A DNA stretch of 18,104 bases from DAOTVD01 sp034437075. Lineage in GTDB: Bacteria > Chloroflexota > Anaerolineae > Aggregatilineales > J027. Shown here piece after piece: positions 1 to 6,491 of the stretch (its first letter is position 1; every line of letters begins with the position of its first letter). A program made the position numbers and the translations under genes. The notes below the pieces were generated by a model. That model was not told the origin of the DNA. It worked only from the letters and a program-made list of their open reading frames with translations, and did not search any database. The DNA lies in contig DAOTVD010000110.1 in the NCBI GenBank assembly GCA_034437075.1, forward strand, positions 1-18,104. The letters are read 5' to 3'.

Positions 1-506
1 TCGGGCGTGGCTTCGGTGGTGGCTTCGGGGGTGGCGTCTGCTGTAGCGGCTGCGGTCGCTTCAGCAATCGGCTCTGTCTCGGCTTCACTATCATCATCCC
101 CGCCCATGAGCACCAACAAGGCCCCTGCGCCAGCCAGCAACACGATGAGCAAGAGCAACACGATTACCCGCAGGCGGCTACTGCCGCCGCGCCGGTTTTG
201 GGCTTTCATCTGGCGTTTTTGGCGCCGATTACGGCGCTGGGGGGCGGCGGCAGCTTGGGGTAAATCGATGCCATGTTGCTCGGCCAGGCGCAGGGCTTGC
301 GCGTTGCGCGGATTCAGGGTGAGCGCACGCTGGACGCTATGCGCGAATTCGGTTTTGTTGCGCGCGCAGGCAGCCATATACAGCCAGGCTTGGTCGTTAT
401 GGGGGTCTTGGCGCAGGATGCCGAGCAATTGTTCGCGCGCTTGGAGTTTCTCACCAGCTTTGATTAGCGATACGATTTGATTCATATCGAGTGGGTTATC
501 ACTCAT
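1..506 (-). CDS. TPR-like, single-pass membrane protein with Ala/Thr/Pro-rich outer region (N-terminal part; runs off the window)
   Basis: This gene reads leftward and has no stop inside the window, so only its first 168 codons are visible. The start is the ATG at 506, with GGAGA about 7 bases before it; an in-frame ATG at codon 8 is the alternative. Residues about 8-80 form helix pairs typical of tetratricopeptide repeats, with phrases such as LLGILRQDPHNDQAWLYMA and ALTLNPRNAQAL. A strongly basic stretch (about 90-112) is followed by one transmembrane helix (about 112-134), an acidic patch (GDDDSEAETE) and an Ala/Thr/Pro/Glu-rich spacer up to the edge. The expected topology is TPR inside the cell and the rest outside. 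The function is unknown; TPRs mediate protein-protein contacts. Low-complexity reading frames on the opposite strand here are shadows. Confidence 0.8.
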   Translation of the reverse strand, partial: MSDNPLDMNQIVSLIKAGEKLQAREQLLGILRQDPHNDQAWLYMAACARNKTEFAHSVQRALTLNPRNAQALRLAEQHGIDLPQAAAAPQRRNRRQKRQMKAQNRRGGSSRLRVIVLLLLIVLLAGAGALLVLMGGDDDSEAETEPIAEATAAATADATPEATTEATP

Positions 507-537
507 CATATTCTCCGCAGCTTATCGGTCTGAATCC

Positions 538-566
538 ATTGTAATGTGTGCGCCTGAGAAACCCAA
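538..566 (-). promoter_or_regulatory. Probable sigma70-type promoter for the TPR/membrane gene
   Basis: Read on the minus strand there is TTGGGT, a 17-base spacer, then TACAAT. Transcription would begin near 531, giving a leader of about 25 bases before the ATG at 506. The -10 is good, the -35 is partial, and the spacing is ideal. Confidence 0.5.
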
Positions 567-576
567 TGCAGTTACG

Positions 577-1398
577 TTATAGATGCGCTTGCAACCAGGC
601 AGTCAGGTCGGCCAAGACGGCTGCTTTGTCGGTTTCGTTGAAAATCTCGTGATACAGTTCGGGATACACCTTCAGCGTTTTGTCCGCCGAGCTAGCCCCC
701 CCGTAGAGCGCCTGGCTAGCCCGGGCCGGGACGAGTTCATCGGCGCTACCATGCATAATCAACAGCGGGATGTGCAGGCTTTCGGCGCGTTGTAGCGCAT
801 CCTGCCCGCCCGCGATCAGCGCTTGGATGGTTCCGAAACGCGGGTTGCCATGGTACACTAGCGGATCGTCGTCATAGGCGCGCACGACTTCGGGATCGTG
901 GGAAAGGGTGCTGCTGGGCAAGCTAGATGGACTACTGGCCAAGGGCGCTACCCCCGCCAAAAGGCGCACCGTGGGCACCAGCACACCAGACACATTGAGA
1001 ATTAGCCCCGCGCCGGAGGTGACCAATCCGCGCATCTCGTCTTGATGACGCAGGGCGAAATGCGTCGCGACATTGCCGCCCATGCTATGCCCGATGACAA
1101 AGCGCGGTATATCTGGGTGAGCCGCTTTCATCCGCGCCCATAGCAGCGCTTGATCATCCGCCAGACGCGGGATAGCGTGCACATGGCCGCGCGGCTCGCC
1201 TGTGCTGCGCCCATGGCCACGATGATCGGCCCCCCATACGGCCAAACCCGCCGCGTTGAGCGCGCGCGCCACATGGTCGTAGCGGCCCAGGTGTTCGCTA
1301 AGCCCATGCATCAGCAAAACGGCCCCTTGCGGTTCGGGCACCGGCCAATGATACACATGCAGTGTTAAACCATCGGGCGTAGAAAGGGTTTCGGGCAT
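577..1398 (-). CDS. Alpha/beta hydrolase, monoacylglycerol-lipase-like (serine esterase)
   Basis: This 273-residue serine hydrolase has the layout of the monoacylglycerol lipase/lysophospholipase family. The oxyanion-hole motif is LLMHGLSEH (about 28-36). GADHRGHGRS follows at about 56-65, and the nucleophile elbow GHSMGG places the catalytic Ser at 105. A cap region lies around 130-200. LIMHGSADELVP gives the acid Asp220, and YHEIFNE gives His250. There is no signal peptide or transmembrane helix, so it is cytosolic. The likely reaction is hydrolysis of monoacylglycerols or similar short esters; the true substrate cannot be read from the sequence. AAGGAG lies about 9 bases before the ATG. 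It follows the upstream membrane-protein gene after 24 bp, so the two are probably co-transcribed. Confidence 0.85.
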   Translation of the reverse strand: MPETLSTPDGLTLHVYHWPVPEPQGAVLLMHGLSEHLGRYDHVARALNAAGLAVWGADHRGHGRSTGEPRGHVHAIPRLADDQALLWARMKAAHPDIPRFVIGHSMGGNVATHFALRHQDEMRGLVTSGAGLILNVSGVLVPTVRLLAGVAPLASSPSSLPSSTLSHDPEVVRAYDDDPLVYHGNPRFGTIQALIAGGQDALQRAESLHIPLLIMHGSADELVPARASQALYGGASSADKTLKVYPELYHEIFNETDKAAVLADLTAWLQAHL

Positions 1399-1422
1399 CG
1401 TGTATGACTCCTTGTCGTGTCC

Positions 1423-2010
1423 TTAAATATCCGGTCGATTATCGCGAACGGTAAATGCCAACCGCGCGATGGTCTGACGTGAGAGGCGCGGTGTGGCCAC
1501 CAGCGTATAACGGCCCGGTTCTAGCAGGGTTTCGGCTTGCAAGGTATGGCAAAACGGGCCAGAGGCGCGTTCGTACAGGGCCGCTTGGCTCACGCGGGCC
1601 CCGTCTGGGGCCCGTAGTTCGATCTCTACATGCGCATGCTCTTGGCCACTTTGCAGGGTGCCGCATACGCACATCTGCCGCGCGGGGGTGATCGACTGCC
1701 CCTCTCCGCCCGACCAGGCCGCGCAATCCCCCGCATAGACGGTCCGTAGCACCAGCCGATAATCGTTTTGCCAGTAGCCCAACAATTGGGGCATGACGCC
1801 CCAGGCTTGCCAGAGCATACCGCCCACCAGAGCCAAAATCATAATGATGACGACGGCAATGCGCAGTGGGCCGCTGACGCAACCGCCGCCGATAGGTACG
1901 GGGTCGCCATCATCGTCAACACCGTAGTTCGGCGCATCATAAAAGCTATCGTCAGGGGGAATAACCTGATAATCGGGTGGGGTACGCATGGTAATTGTGA
2001 AGCCTTGCAT
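1423..2010 (-). CDS. Single-pass membrane protein of unknown function with a Cys-containing outer domain
   Basis: I do not recognise the family. The protein has 195 residues from the ATG at 2010; Met8 at 1989 is an equally plausible start because neither has a strong Shine-Dalgarno. The first 45 residues are acidic and Pro/Asp-rich. One transmembrane helix spans about 50-69 (IAVVIIMILALVGGMLW). The remaining 125 residues look like a beta-rich domain outside the membrane, with Cys at about 96, 114, 116 and 154 that could form disulfides, and a final part resembling a beta-sandwich (EPGRYTLVATPRL). It is the first gene of a unit with the hydrolase 24 bp downstream. A role in the cell envelope is inference only. 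Confidence 0.7.
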   Translation of the reverse strand: MQGFTITMRTPPDYQVIPPDDSFYDAPNYGVDDDGDPVPIGGGCVSGPLRIAVVIIMILALVGGMLWQAWGVMPQLLGYWQNDYRLVLRTVYAGDCAAWSGGEGQSITPARQMCVCGTLQSGQEHAHVEIELRAPDGARVSQAALYERASGPFCHTLQAETLLEPGRYTLVATPRLSRQTIARLAFTVRDNRPDI

Positions 2011-2036
2011 CCTGTTGTGGCGTAATGAGCACTGTC

Positions 2037-2049
2037 ATTGTACCGTACA
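2037..2049 (-). promoter_or_regulatory. Probable -10 element overlapping a small palindrome, upstream of the membrane-protein/hydrolase unit
   Basis: The minus strand carries TACAAT at 2042-2037. It overlaps an 11-base palindrome, TGTACCGTACA (2039-2049), which could be an operator. No convincing -35 is present at 16-18 bases. The site lies in the 160-bp region shared with divergently transcribed pfkA. Confidence 0.35.
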
Positions 2050-2170
2050 TCTCGGTAGACTTGCACAAAAATGCCCCGCTGAATTTCTGGCAAGCTGTCC
2101 GGCTGTCCTTAACCTGGGCTTAACGCTAGAACGGTAGAATAAAACGTTAGTCTCGACGAGGGAGGTTATC

Positions 2171-3142
2171 GTGAAACGAATCGCTGTGATGACCAGTGGC
2201 GGCGACGCGCCCGGCATGAACGCGGCTATCCGCGCTGTGGTGCGCACCGGGCTGGCCTATGGTATTGAAGTATATGGCGTCCGCCAGGCTTACAAAGGTT
2301 TGTTGGCGGGCGATTTCGAGTTAATGGGGCATCGTGAGGTTAGCGGCATCATCCAACGCGGGGGCACGATATTGCAAACCGCGCGCGAACCCGGCTTTCG
2401 GGAGGCCCTGGGCCAGCGGCGCGGGCTGCGGCGCTTGAATGAAATGGGCATCGAAGGCTTAGTCGTCATCGGTGGGGATGGGTCGCTGAGTGGGGCGAAG
2501 GCACTCCACGAGCTTGGCTTCCCCGTGGTGGGCATCCCCGGCACTATCGACAACGATATTTATGGCACCGATACGGCGATTGGGGTGGACACGGCTTTGA
2601 ATACCATTCTGGACGCCATCGACCGCATTCGCGACACGGCTAGCAGCCACGAACGCGCTTTTTTGATCGAGGCCATGGGCCGCAACAGCGGTTATCTCTC
2701 TATGATGGCCGCCATTTTGGGCGGGGCGGAAGTGGTGCACATCCCCGAAAAGCCGCTGACGACCGAGCAGATCGCCCAGGCGCTAGAAGATTCGTATCTG
2801 CGCGGCAAAAATCATGCGATTGGCGTAGTGGCCGAAGGCGCCAACCCGCATATTCAGGAAATCGCGCGCTTTTGCGAGGACTCGCAGAACGTGGGGTTCG
2901 AAGTGCGCGTCGTGATCTTGGGCCACACCCAGCGCGGCGGCAGCCCGACGGCTTTTGACCGTTTGCTGGCCACACGGATGGGCGTCCGCGCGGTGGATGT
3001 CCTGCGGTCTGGCAAAAGTGGCGTGATGATTGGTTTGCACGGCAATGCGATGCAAGACGTCTCGTTGGATGAGGTCGTCGGGCGCACGCGCCCGCTTGAT
3101 CTGGAAAAATGGCAAGACATCGCGCATATTTTATCGCGCTAG
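2171..3142 (+). CDS. pfkA: ATP-dependent 6-phosphofructokinase
   Basis: This enzyme phosphorylates fructose 6-phosphate to fructose 1,6-bisphosphate, the committed step of glycolysis, in the cytosol. The 323-residue length is that of bacterial PfkA. The N-terminal loop TSGGDAPGMNAAIR (8-21) binds ATP, and GGDGS (101-105) holds the Mg-binding Asp103. PGTIDND (123-129) holds catalytic Asp127, and the motifs MGRNSGY and GHTQRGGSPTAFDR are present. Gly at 104 and Gly at 124 are the ATP-type residues; pyrophosphate-using enzymes have Asp and Lys there. The start is GTG at 2171, with GGGAGG about 5 bases before it. A -10-like TAGAAT lies at 2135-2140 without a clear -35. The AIM24 genes follow after 75 bp but probably have their own promoter. 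Confidence 0.96.
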   Translation: MKRIAVMTSGGDAPGMNAAIRAVVRTGLAYGIEVYGVRQAYKGLLAGDFELMGHREVSGIIQRGGTILQTAREPGFREALGQRRGLRRLNEMGIEGLVVIGGDGSLSGAKALHELGFPVVGIPGTIDNDIYGTDTAIGVDTALNTILDAIDRIRDTASSHERAFLIEAMGRNSGYLSMMAAILGGAEVVHIPEKPLTTEQIAQALEDSYLRGKNHAIGVVAEGANPHIQEIARFCEDSQNVGFEVRVVILGHTQRGGSPTAFDRLLATRMGVRAVDVLRSGKSGVMIGLHGNAMQDVSLDEVVGRTRPLDLEKWQDIAHILSR

Positions 3143-3167
3143 GGCGCGCGCGTAAAGAATCGGAGTG

Positions 3168-3190
3168 TGCTACAATGTGCACATGCACAC
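3168..3190 (+). promoter_or_regulatory. Extended -10 promoter with nested inverted repeats upstream of the AIM24 cluster
   Basis: TGC-TACAAT (3168-3176) is an extended -10 (TG-N-TACAAT) without a clear -35. Inverted repeats overlap its end: TGTGCA-CA-TGCACA at 3176-3189, and an outer pair GTGTGC (3165-3170) with GCACAC (3185-3190). A repressor site at the transcription start is plausible, but nothing identifies the regulator. Confidence 0.45.
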
Positions 3191-3217
3191 CGCATAGCTA
3201 TTCTTTTACGGAGCCCT

Positions 3218-3958
3218 ATGCAATACAACATAAAAGGTGACGTCATCCAGACCTTGGATATTCGCCTTTCGGCGGGTGAAGCCGTGTTCACTGAACTCGG
3301 CGGTATGGCTTGGATGACGGACGGTATTGAGATGAAAACCAGCGGACGCGGCGGCATTGGCAAGATGCTGGGGCGTGCGTTCTCTGGCGAAAGCCTACTC
3401 CTGACGACCTACACTGCCGAAAGTGACGGCGCTATGATCGCCTTCACACCCGAATATATGGGGAATATTATTCCTGTGGAATTGGGCGCGGGCGAGAGCA
3501 TCATCGCTCAGCGCGATGCATTCATGTGTGGCACGGATGGGGTCGATGTCTCGATCCATTTTAAGCGCAAGATCGGCGCGGGCTTGTTTGGTGGCGAGGG
3601 CTTCATCCTGCAAAAGTGCACCGGGCCGGGCACGGTCTTCGTCGAGATGTACGGCGAAGTCGTGGATTATACGCTTAAGCCCGGCCAACGTTTGCAAATT
3701 GACCCCGGCCATATCGCGATGTACGAACCCACTGTGGATTATGACATTAAAATGGTGAAGGGCTTTCGGAACATCTTTCTGGGTGGCGAGGGGCTCTTTT
3801 TGGCCACATTGACCGGGCCGGGCAAGGTCTGGTTGCAAACGCAACCCCTGCTGAACTTGGCCATGGCGGTGTATGACGTGCTGCCCAAAGATAATGATGA
3901 TGATAACGATAGCGGGAGTGATCTCGCAGGAAATATCATAAAGAATTTGTTGGACTAG
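3218..3958 (+). CDS. AIM24/TIGR00266 family protein, copy 1 (acidic tail)
   Basis: This is the first of three adjacent paralogs. The start is the ATG at 3218 (MQYNIKGDV), because GGAG lies just before it and the other two copies begin with the same MxYxIKG pattern; a longer reading from 3167 would overlap the promoter. The protein has 246 residues. Three internal motifs of the form GGEG-hydrophobic-TGPG recur: FSGESLLLTTYTAE (about 62-75), FGGEGFILQKCTGPGT, and LGGEGLFLATLTGPGK. They suggest a repeated beta-rich fold. There is no signal peptide. Unlike copy 3, it has an extra tail, an Asp/Asn-rich run (KDNDDDNDSGSD) ending in LAGNIIKNLLD. The biochemical function of bacterial AIM24 proteins is not known; the name comes from a mitochondrial protein. 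Confidence 0.88.
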   Translation: MQYNIKGDVIQTLDIRLSAGEAVFTELGGMAWMTDGIEMKTSGRGGIGKMLGRAFSGESLLLTTYTAESDGAMIAFTPEYMGNIIPVELGAGESIIAQRDAFMCGTDGVDVSIHFKRKIGAGLFGGEGFILQKCTGPGTVFVEMYGEVVDYTLKPGQRLQIDPGHIAMYEPTVDYDIKMVKGFRNIFLGGEGLFLATLTGPGKVWLQTQPLLNLAMAVYDVLPKDNDDDNDSGSDLAGNIIKNLLD

Positions 3959-3983
3959 GCCGTTTCGGCAAAGGGAAAGGGCA

Positions 3984-4715
3984 TTGGAATATCAAATTAA
4001 AGGCGATGTCATGCCCGTGTTGCAGATGCGTCTGAGCGCGGGCGAAGCAGTCTATACTGAGCGCGGTGGTATGGCCTGGATGACCGATGGTGTGGATATG
4101 AAAACCAGCGGGCGCGGCGGCATCGGCAAGATGCTCGGGCGTGCGCTTTCGGGCGAAAGCCTGTTTCTGACCACCTACACCGCCGAGGCGGATGGTGCTA
4201 TGGTAGCTTTTACGCCCGAGGCGATGGGCAAAATCTTGCCTTTGGATTTACCCGCTGGGCAGAGCATCATCGCGCAGAAAGATTCCTTCATGGTGGCCGA
4301 AGATACCGTCGAGATCGCCATGCACTTCCGGCGCAAGCTGGGCACGGGCTTGTTCGGCGGCGAAGGCTTCATCTTGCAGAAGCTCACCGGGCCGGGCACG
4401 GCGTTTGTGGAAATCGCCGGCGAATTGAACGAATATACCCTGAAGCCTGGCCAACGGGTGAAGGTTGACCCCGGCCATCTGGCGATGTATGAACCGAGTG
4501 TGGATTACGACATTCAGATGGTGAAGGGCATTTCGAATATAGTGTTTGGTGGCGAGGGGCTGTTCTTGGCCACGCTGACCGGGCCGGGCAAAATCTGGCT
4601 ACAGACCATGCCCTTGTCGAATCTGGCGGGTAAATTGGCGGGCCACGTGGGCAGTTCCGGCGGGGGACGCAGCGGTATCGGCTCGGTTATCGACATTATC
4701 GACAACTTTACGTAA
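3984..4715 (+). CDS. AIM24/TIGR00266 family protein, copy 2 (Gly/Ser tail)
   Basis: This second paralog has 243 residues and starts 25 bp after copy 1 stops. The start is TTG at 3984, giving MEYQIKGDVM aligned with the other copies, and AAAGGGAAAGGG lies just before it. A later ATG would remove the conserved first strand. By eye it is about 80-85% identical to copy 3 over the shared 220 residues. The block from GGMAWMTDG through the first GES-LFLTTYTAE motif is almost unchanged. Its C-terminus has a Gly/Ser linker (GSSGGGRSG) followed by IGSVIDIIDNFT, which parallels the hydrophobic end of copy 1 though the linker differs. It is probably co-transcribed with copies 1 and 3. Confidence 0.88.
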   Translation: MEYQIKGDVMPVLQMRLSAGEAVYTERGGMAWMTDGVDMKTSGRGGIGKMLGRALSGESLFLTTYTAEADGAMVAFTPEAMGKILPLDLPAGQSIIAQKDSFMVAEDTVEIAMHFRRKLGTGLFGGEGFILQKLTGPGTAFVEIAGELNEYTLKPGQRVKVDPGHLAMYEPSVDYDIQMVKGISNIVFGGEGLFLATLTGPGKIWLQTMPLSNLAGKLAGHVGSSGGGRSGIGSVIDIIDNFT

Positions 4716-4761
4716 AAGCACACGCACGAGAAGCAGCAACGAAAGTGGAGAACACCTAACG

Positions 4762-5439
4762 ATGCAATACGAAATCAAAGGTTCTGTCATGCAATCGCTG
4801 GACATCCGCCTGAATGCAGGCGAGGCGATTTACACCGAACGCGGCGGCATGGCTTGGATGACCGATGGCATTGATATGAAAACCAGCGGGCGCGGCGGCA
4901 TTGGCAAAATGCTAGGGCGCGCGCTTTCCGGCGAGAGCCTGTTCCTGACGACCTATACTGCCGAGGCAGATGGCGCGATGGTGACCTTTACGCCCGAAGC
5001 GCCCGGCAAAGTGTTACCATTACAACTCGAAGCCGGGAATAGCATCATCGCGCAGAAAGATTCGTTCATGTGCGCCGAGGATGATGTCGAAATCGCCATG
5101 CATTTTCGGCGCAAACTGGGCACGGGTTTCTTTGGTGGCGAGGGTTTCATTTTGCAGAAGCTGACCGGCCCCGGCACGGCCTTTGTGGAAATCGGCGGCG
5201 AGGTTATCGACTATACGCTGAAACCCGGCCAGCGCCTGAAGGTTGACCCCGGCCATATCGCGATGTACGAACCGACTGTGGATTATGACATCCAGATGGT
5301 AAAAGGCATCTCGAATGTGATTTTCGGCGGCGAGGGGCTGTTCCTGGCGACCTTGACCGGGCCGGGCAAAATCTGGTTGCAGACGATGCCGATTGCTAAT
5401 CTGGCCGCTAAGCTGGCGAGTTACATGCCCACGAGCTAA
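4762..5439 (+). CDS. AIM24/TIGR00266 family protein, copy 3 (no tail)
   Basis: The third paralog has 225 residues and starts at ATG 4762, 46 bp after copy 2; GGAG lies about 12 bases before the start. It ends right after the conserved core (ANLAAKLASYMPTS), so it lacks the tails of copies 1 and 2 and probably shows the minimal fold. The repeated motifs GGEGFILQKLTGPGT and GGEGLFLATLTGPGK are present. Although the protein is very close to copy 2, the codons differ at many third positions. The duplication is therefore old and kept by selection on the protein. A strong terminator follows 30 bp downstream, marking the end of the unit. Confidence 0.88.
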   Translation: MQYEIKGSVMQSLDIRLNAGEAIYTERGGMAWMTDGIDMKTSGRGGIGKMLGRALSGESLFLTTYTAEADGAMVTFTPEAPGKVLPLQLEAGNSIIAQKDSFMCAEDDVEIAMHFRRKLGTGFFGGEGFILQKLTGPGTAFVEIGGEVIDYTLKPGQRLKVDPGHIAMYEPTVDYDIQMVKGISNVIFGGEGLFLATLTGPGKIWLQTMPIANLAAKLASYMPTS

Positions 5440-5466
5440 CGCGCAGGGCGTTGTGATGAATCCTCC

Positions 5467-5499
5467 AAAGGGCGGCCTACATGAGTCGCCCTTTTTTTT
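5467..5499 (+). terminator. Rho-independent terminator of the AIM24 cluster
   Basis: GGGCGGC (5470-5476) pairs with GTCGCCC (5485-5491), with one G-U wobble, across an 8-base loop. Eight T follow directly (5492-5499), and AAA at 5467-5469 can extend the stem. Confidence 0.9.
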
Positions 5500-5700
5500 G
5501 ATTCTGCACTTGTTTTCCAGGGCAAGCGCATCAAAAATTTGCGGCTCACAAGGGCTCAAATAAGTTGAAAATGCGTTCAAGCGGGCTACCAGCACAGTCT
5601 CGCCCCTACACAAACTAACCTTATGTAAAATATATAAAGACCCAAAAAGGCTGTCAAGGCCCAATTTGATGCACTCGCCCTGAACTGTTTTCTTAATTTG
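5500..5700. other. AT-richer intergenic stretch, no gene recognised
   Basis: Between the AIM24 terminator and the promoter of the next gene there is no convincing reading frame, tRNA or structured RNA. The base composition is visibly more AT-rich than the flanking genes, with runs such as TAAAATATATAAAG near 5626-5639. A minus-strand reading frame that crosses into AIM24 copy 3 is a shadow. Confidence 0.5.
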
Positions 5701-5729
5701 TTGTGTTTAGAAACAAAAAATGTTACATT
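5701..5729 (+). promoter_or_regulatory. Probable promoter of the small unknown gene at 5765
   Basis: TTGTGT (5701-5706), a 17-base spacer, then TACATT (5724-5729), preceded by TGT as an extended -10. Transcription would start about 30 bases before the ATG at 5765. Confidence 0.55.
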
Positions 5730-5764
5730 GATAAAACATTGACGAGTAAAAAGGTTATAGGGCT

Positions 5765-6217
5765 ATGTTAACGAAAAGTTTAGCGAATTATATTGGCGTT
5801 TCGACTCGGGATGTACAAACCTGGCTGAATATGTCCGCCGCAGGCATTTATGACGATCCCGCCTACCAAGACCTCGTGTATGGCTTGGATCGTGCCCTGT
5901 TAGAAGAGACGCTGAGTGAGGCGCGCGCGGTGTATGAAGACGCTTTGCCGGAATTTCAGGCCGCCCTAGGGAGCGAATACAACTTTCGCAATACGCCTAT
6001 GTCCGCCTATACCCTGGGGAATTGGTTAGTGGGCTTCTTGCAATACCCGGATAGCCTGCCGGAACTCCTCGACATCCACGCCCGCATTCCGCAGTCTGTA
6101 TTGACGGCGGGCCTGCCGATGTTGCTATCGTATTTGGACGATATGCCCCAGGGCGGCGCCGAATGGCAGCGCGCGCTGGCGATATTGGCTTTGCCGATGA
6201 TGTCTGAAGGCGCTTAG
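5765..6217 (+). CDS. Hypothetical protein, 150 residues, possible N-terminal helix-turn-helix
   Basis: I do not recognise the family. The reading frame has its own promoter, uses the window's GC-rich codons and lies between a terminator and a MITE, so it is probably real. Residues about 5-21 (SLANYIGVSTRDVQTWL) resemble a short helix-turn-helix of the LA-x-x-x-GVS type, but no other DNA-binding feature is seen. The rest is predicted mostly helical and acidic (LLEETLSEARAVYEDALPEF), ending in a hydrophobic part (LAILALPMM). There is no signal peptide or clear transmembrane helix. A GGG lies 3 bases before the start, and AAAGG lies further up. The TAG stop (6215-6217) sits on the left junction of the MITE; the empty site would give the same stop. 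Confidence 0.65.
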   Translation: MLTKSLANYIGVSTRDVQTWLNMSAAGIYDDPAYQDLVYGLDRALLEETLSEARAVYEDALPEFQAALGSEYNFRNTPMSAYTLGNWLVGFLQYPDSLPELLDIHARIPQSVLTAGLPMLLSYLDDMPQGGAEWQRALAILALPMMSEGA

Positions 6218-6391
6218 GCTTTTCCAGAAAAATAATTACCCCTCCCCAGCCCCTCCCCGAATTCAGGGAGGGGCTATTATGCGCACGAGTAAGTTCTCCC
6301 CCCGAATTCGGGGGGAGCTAGAGGGGGGTAAAATCAAGCCGGTATCCTTTTCGACAAAAGCAAGCGGCATAGTTAAATACTTGGAAAAGCC
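6217..6391. mobile_element. MITE copy 1, 175 bp, TIR GGCTTTTCCA, TTA target duplication
   Basis: The ends are perfect 10-bp inverted repeats: GGCTTTTCCA at 6217-6226 and TGGAAAAGCC at 6382-6391. The element is flanked by TTA on both sides (6214-6216 and 6392-6394). Inside, TACCCCTC (6237-6244) and GAGGGGGGTA (6321-6330) form outer arms around two hairpins. The first pairs AGCCCCTCCC (6248-6257) with GGGAGGGGCT (6266-6275). The second is a perfect palindrome with arms CTCCCCCC (6296-6303) and GGGGGGAG (6310-6317) around GAATTC. It has no coding capacity. A base-for-base identical copy is at 17921-18095. No transposase is in the window, so the parent element is unknown. Confidence 0.88.
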
Positions 6392-6433
6392 TTAGGCTGC
6401 GTTGCATTAGCCACCCACGCGAAAGCCGGAATC

Positions 6434-6464
6434 AAAAACGGGGATGGTTTGTGCCATCCCCGTT
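6434..6464 (-). terminator. Rho-independent terminator of the S1 gene
   Basis: AACGGGGATGG (6437-6447) and CCATCCCCGTT (6454-6464) form a perfect 11-bp stem with a 6-base loop. Read on the minus strand, the stem is followed by a run of T (GTTTTTG), about 28 bases after the S1 stop codon. Confidence 0.88.
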
Positions 6465-6491
6465 CTCGTTAACCTGGCTTGAGGCTAATGT

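Noticed and set aside
7..480. Plus-strand frame of 157 residues at the left edge
   Set aside because: It is low-complexity Ala/Ser/Arg sequence opposite the real minus-strand TPR/membrane gene, which has TPR motifs, a transmembrane helix, a ribosome binding site and a promoter.
3167..3217. N-terminal extension of AIM24 copy 1
   Set aside because: It overlaps the -10 element, and the paralogs start at the position matching ATG 3218.
5541..5620. tRNA-like hint (GTTCAAG near 5574)
   Set aside because: No acceptor stem, anticodon stem or correct spacing could be found around it.
5020..5664. Minus-strand frame of 214 residues across AIM24 copy 3 and the intergenic region
   Set aside because: It reads antisense through the conserved AIM24 gene and its terminator, and similar shadows occur opposite copies 1 and 2.
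6237..6330. Possible CRISPR repeats or tandem array in the C/G-rich hairpins
   Set aside because: There are no regularly spaced direct repeats with unique spacers; the structure is inverted-repeat based and belongs to the MITE.
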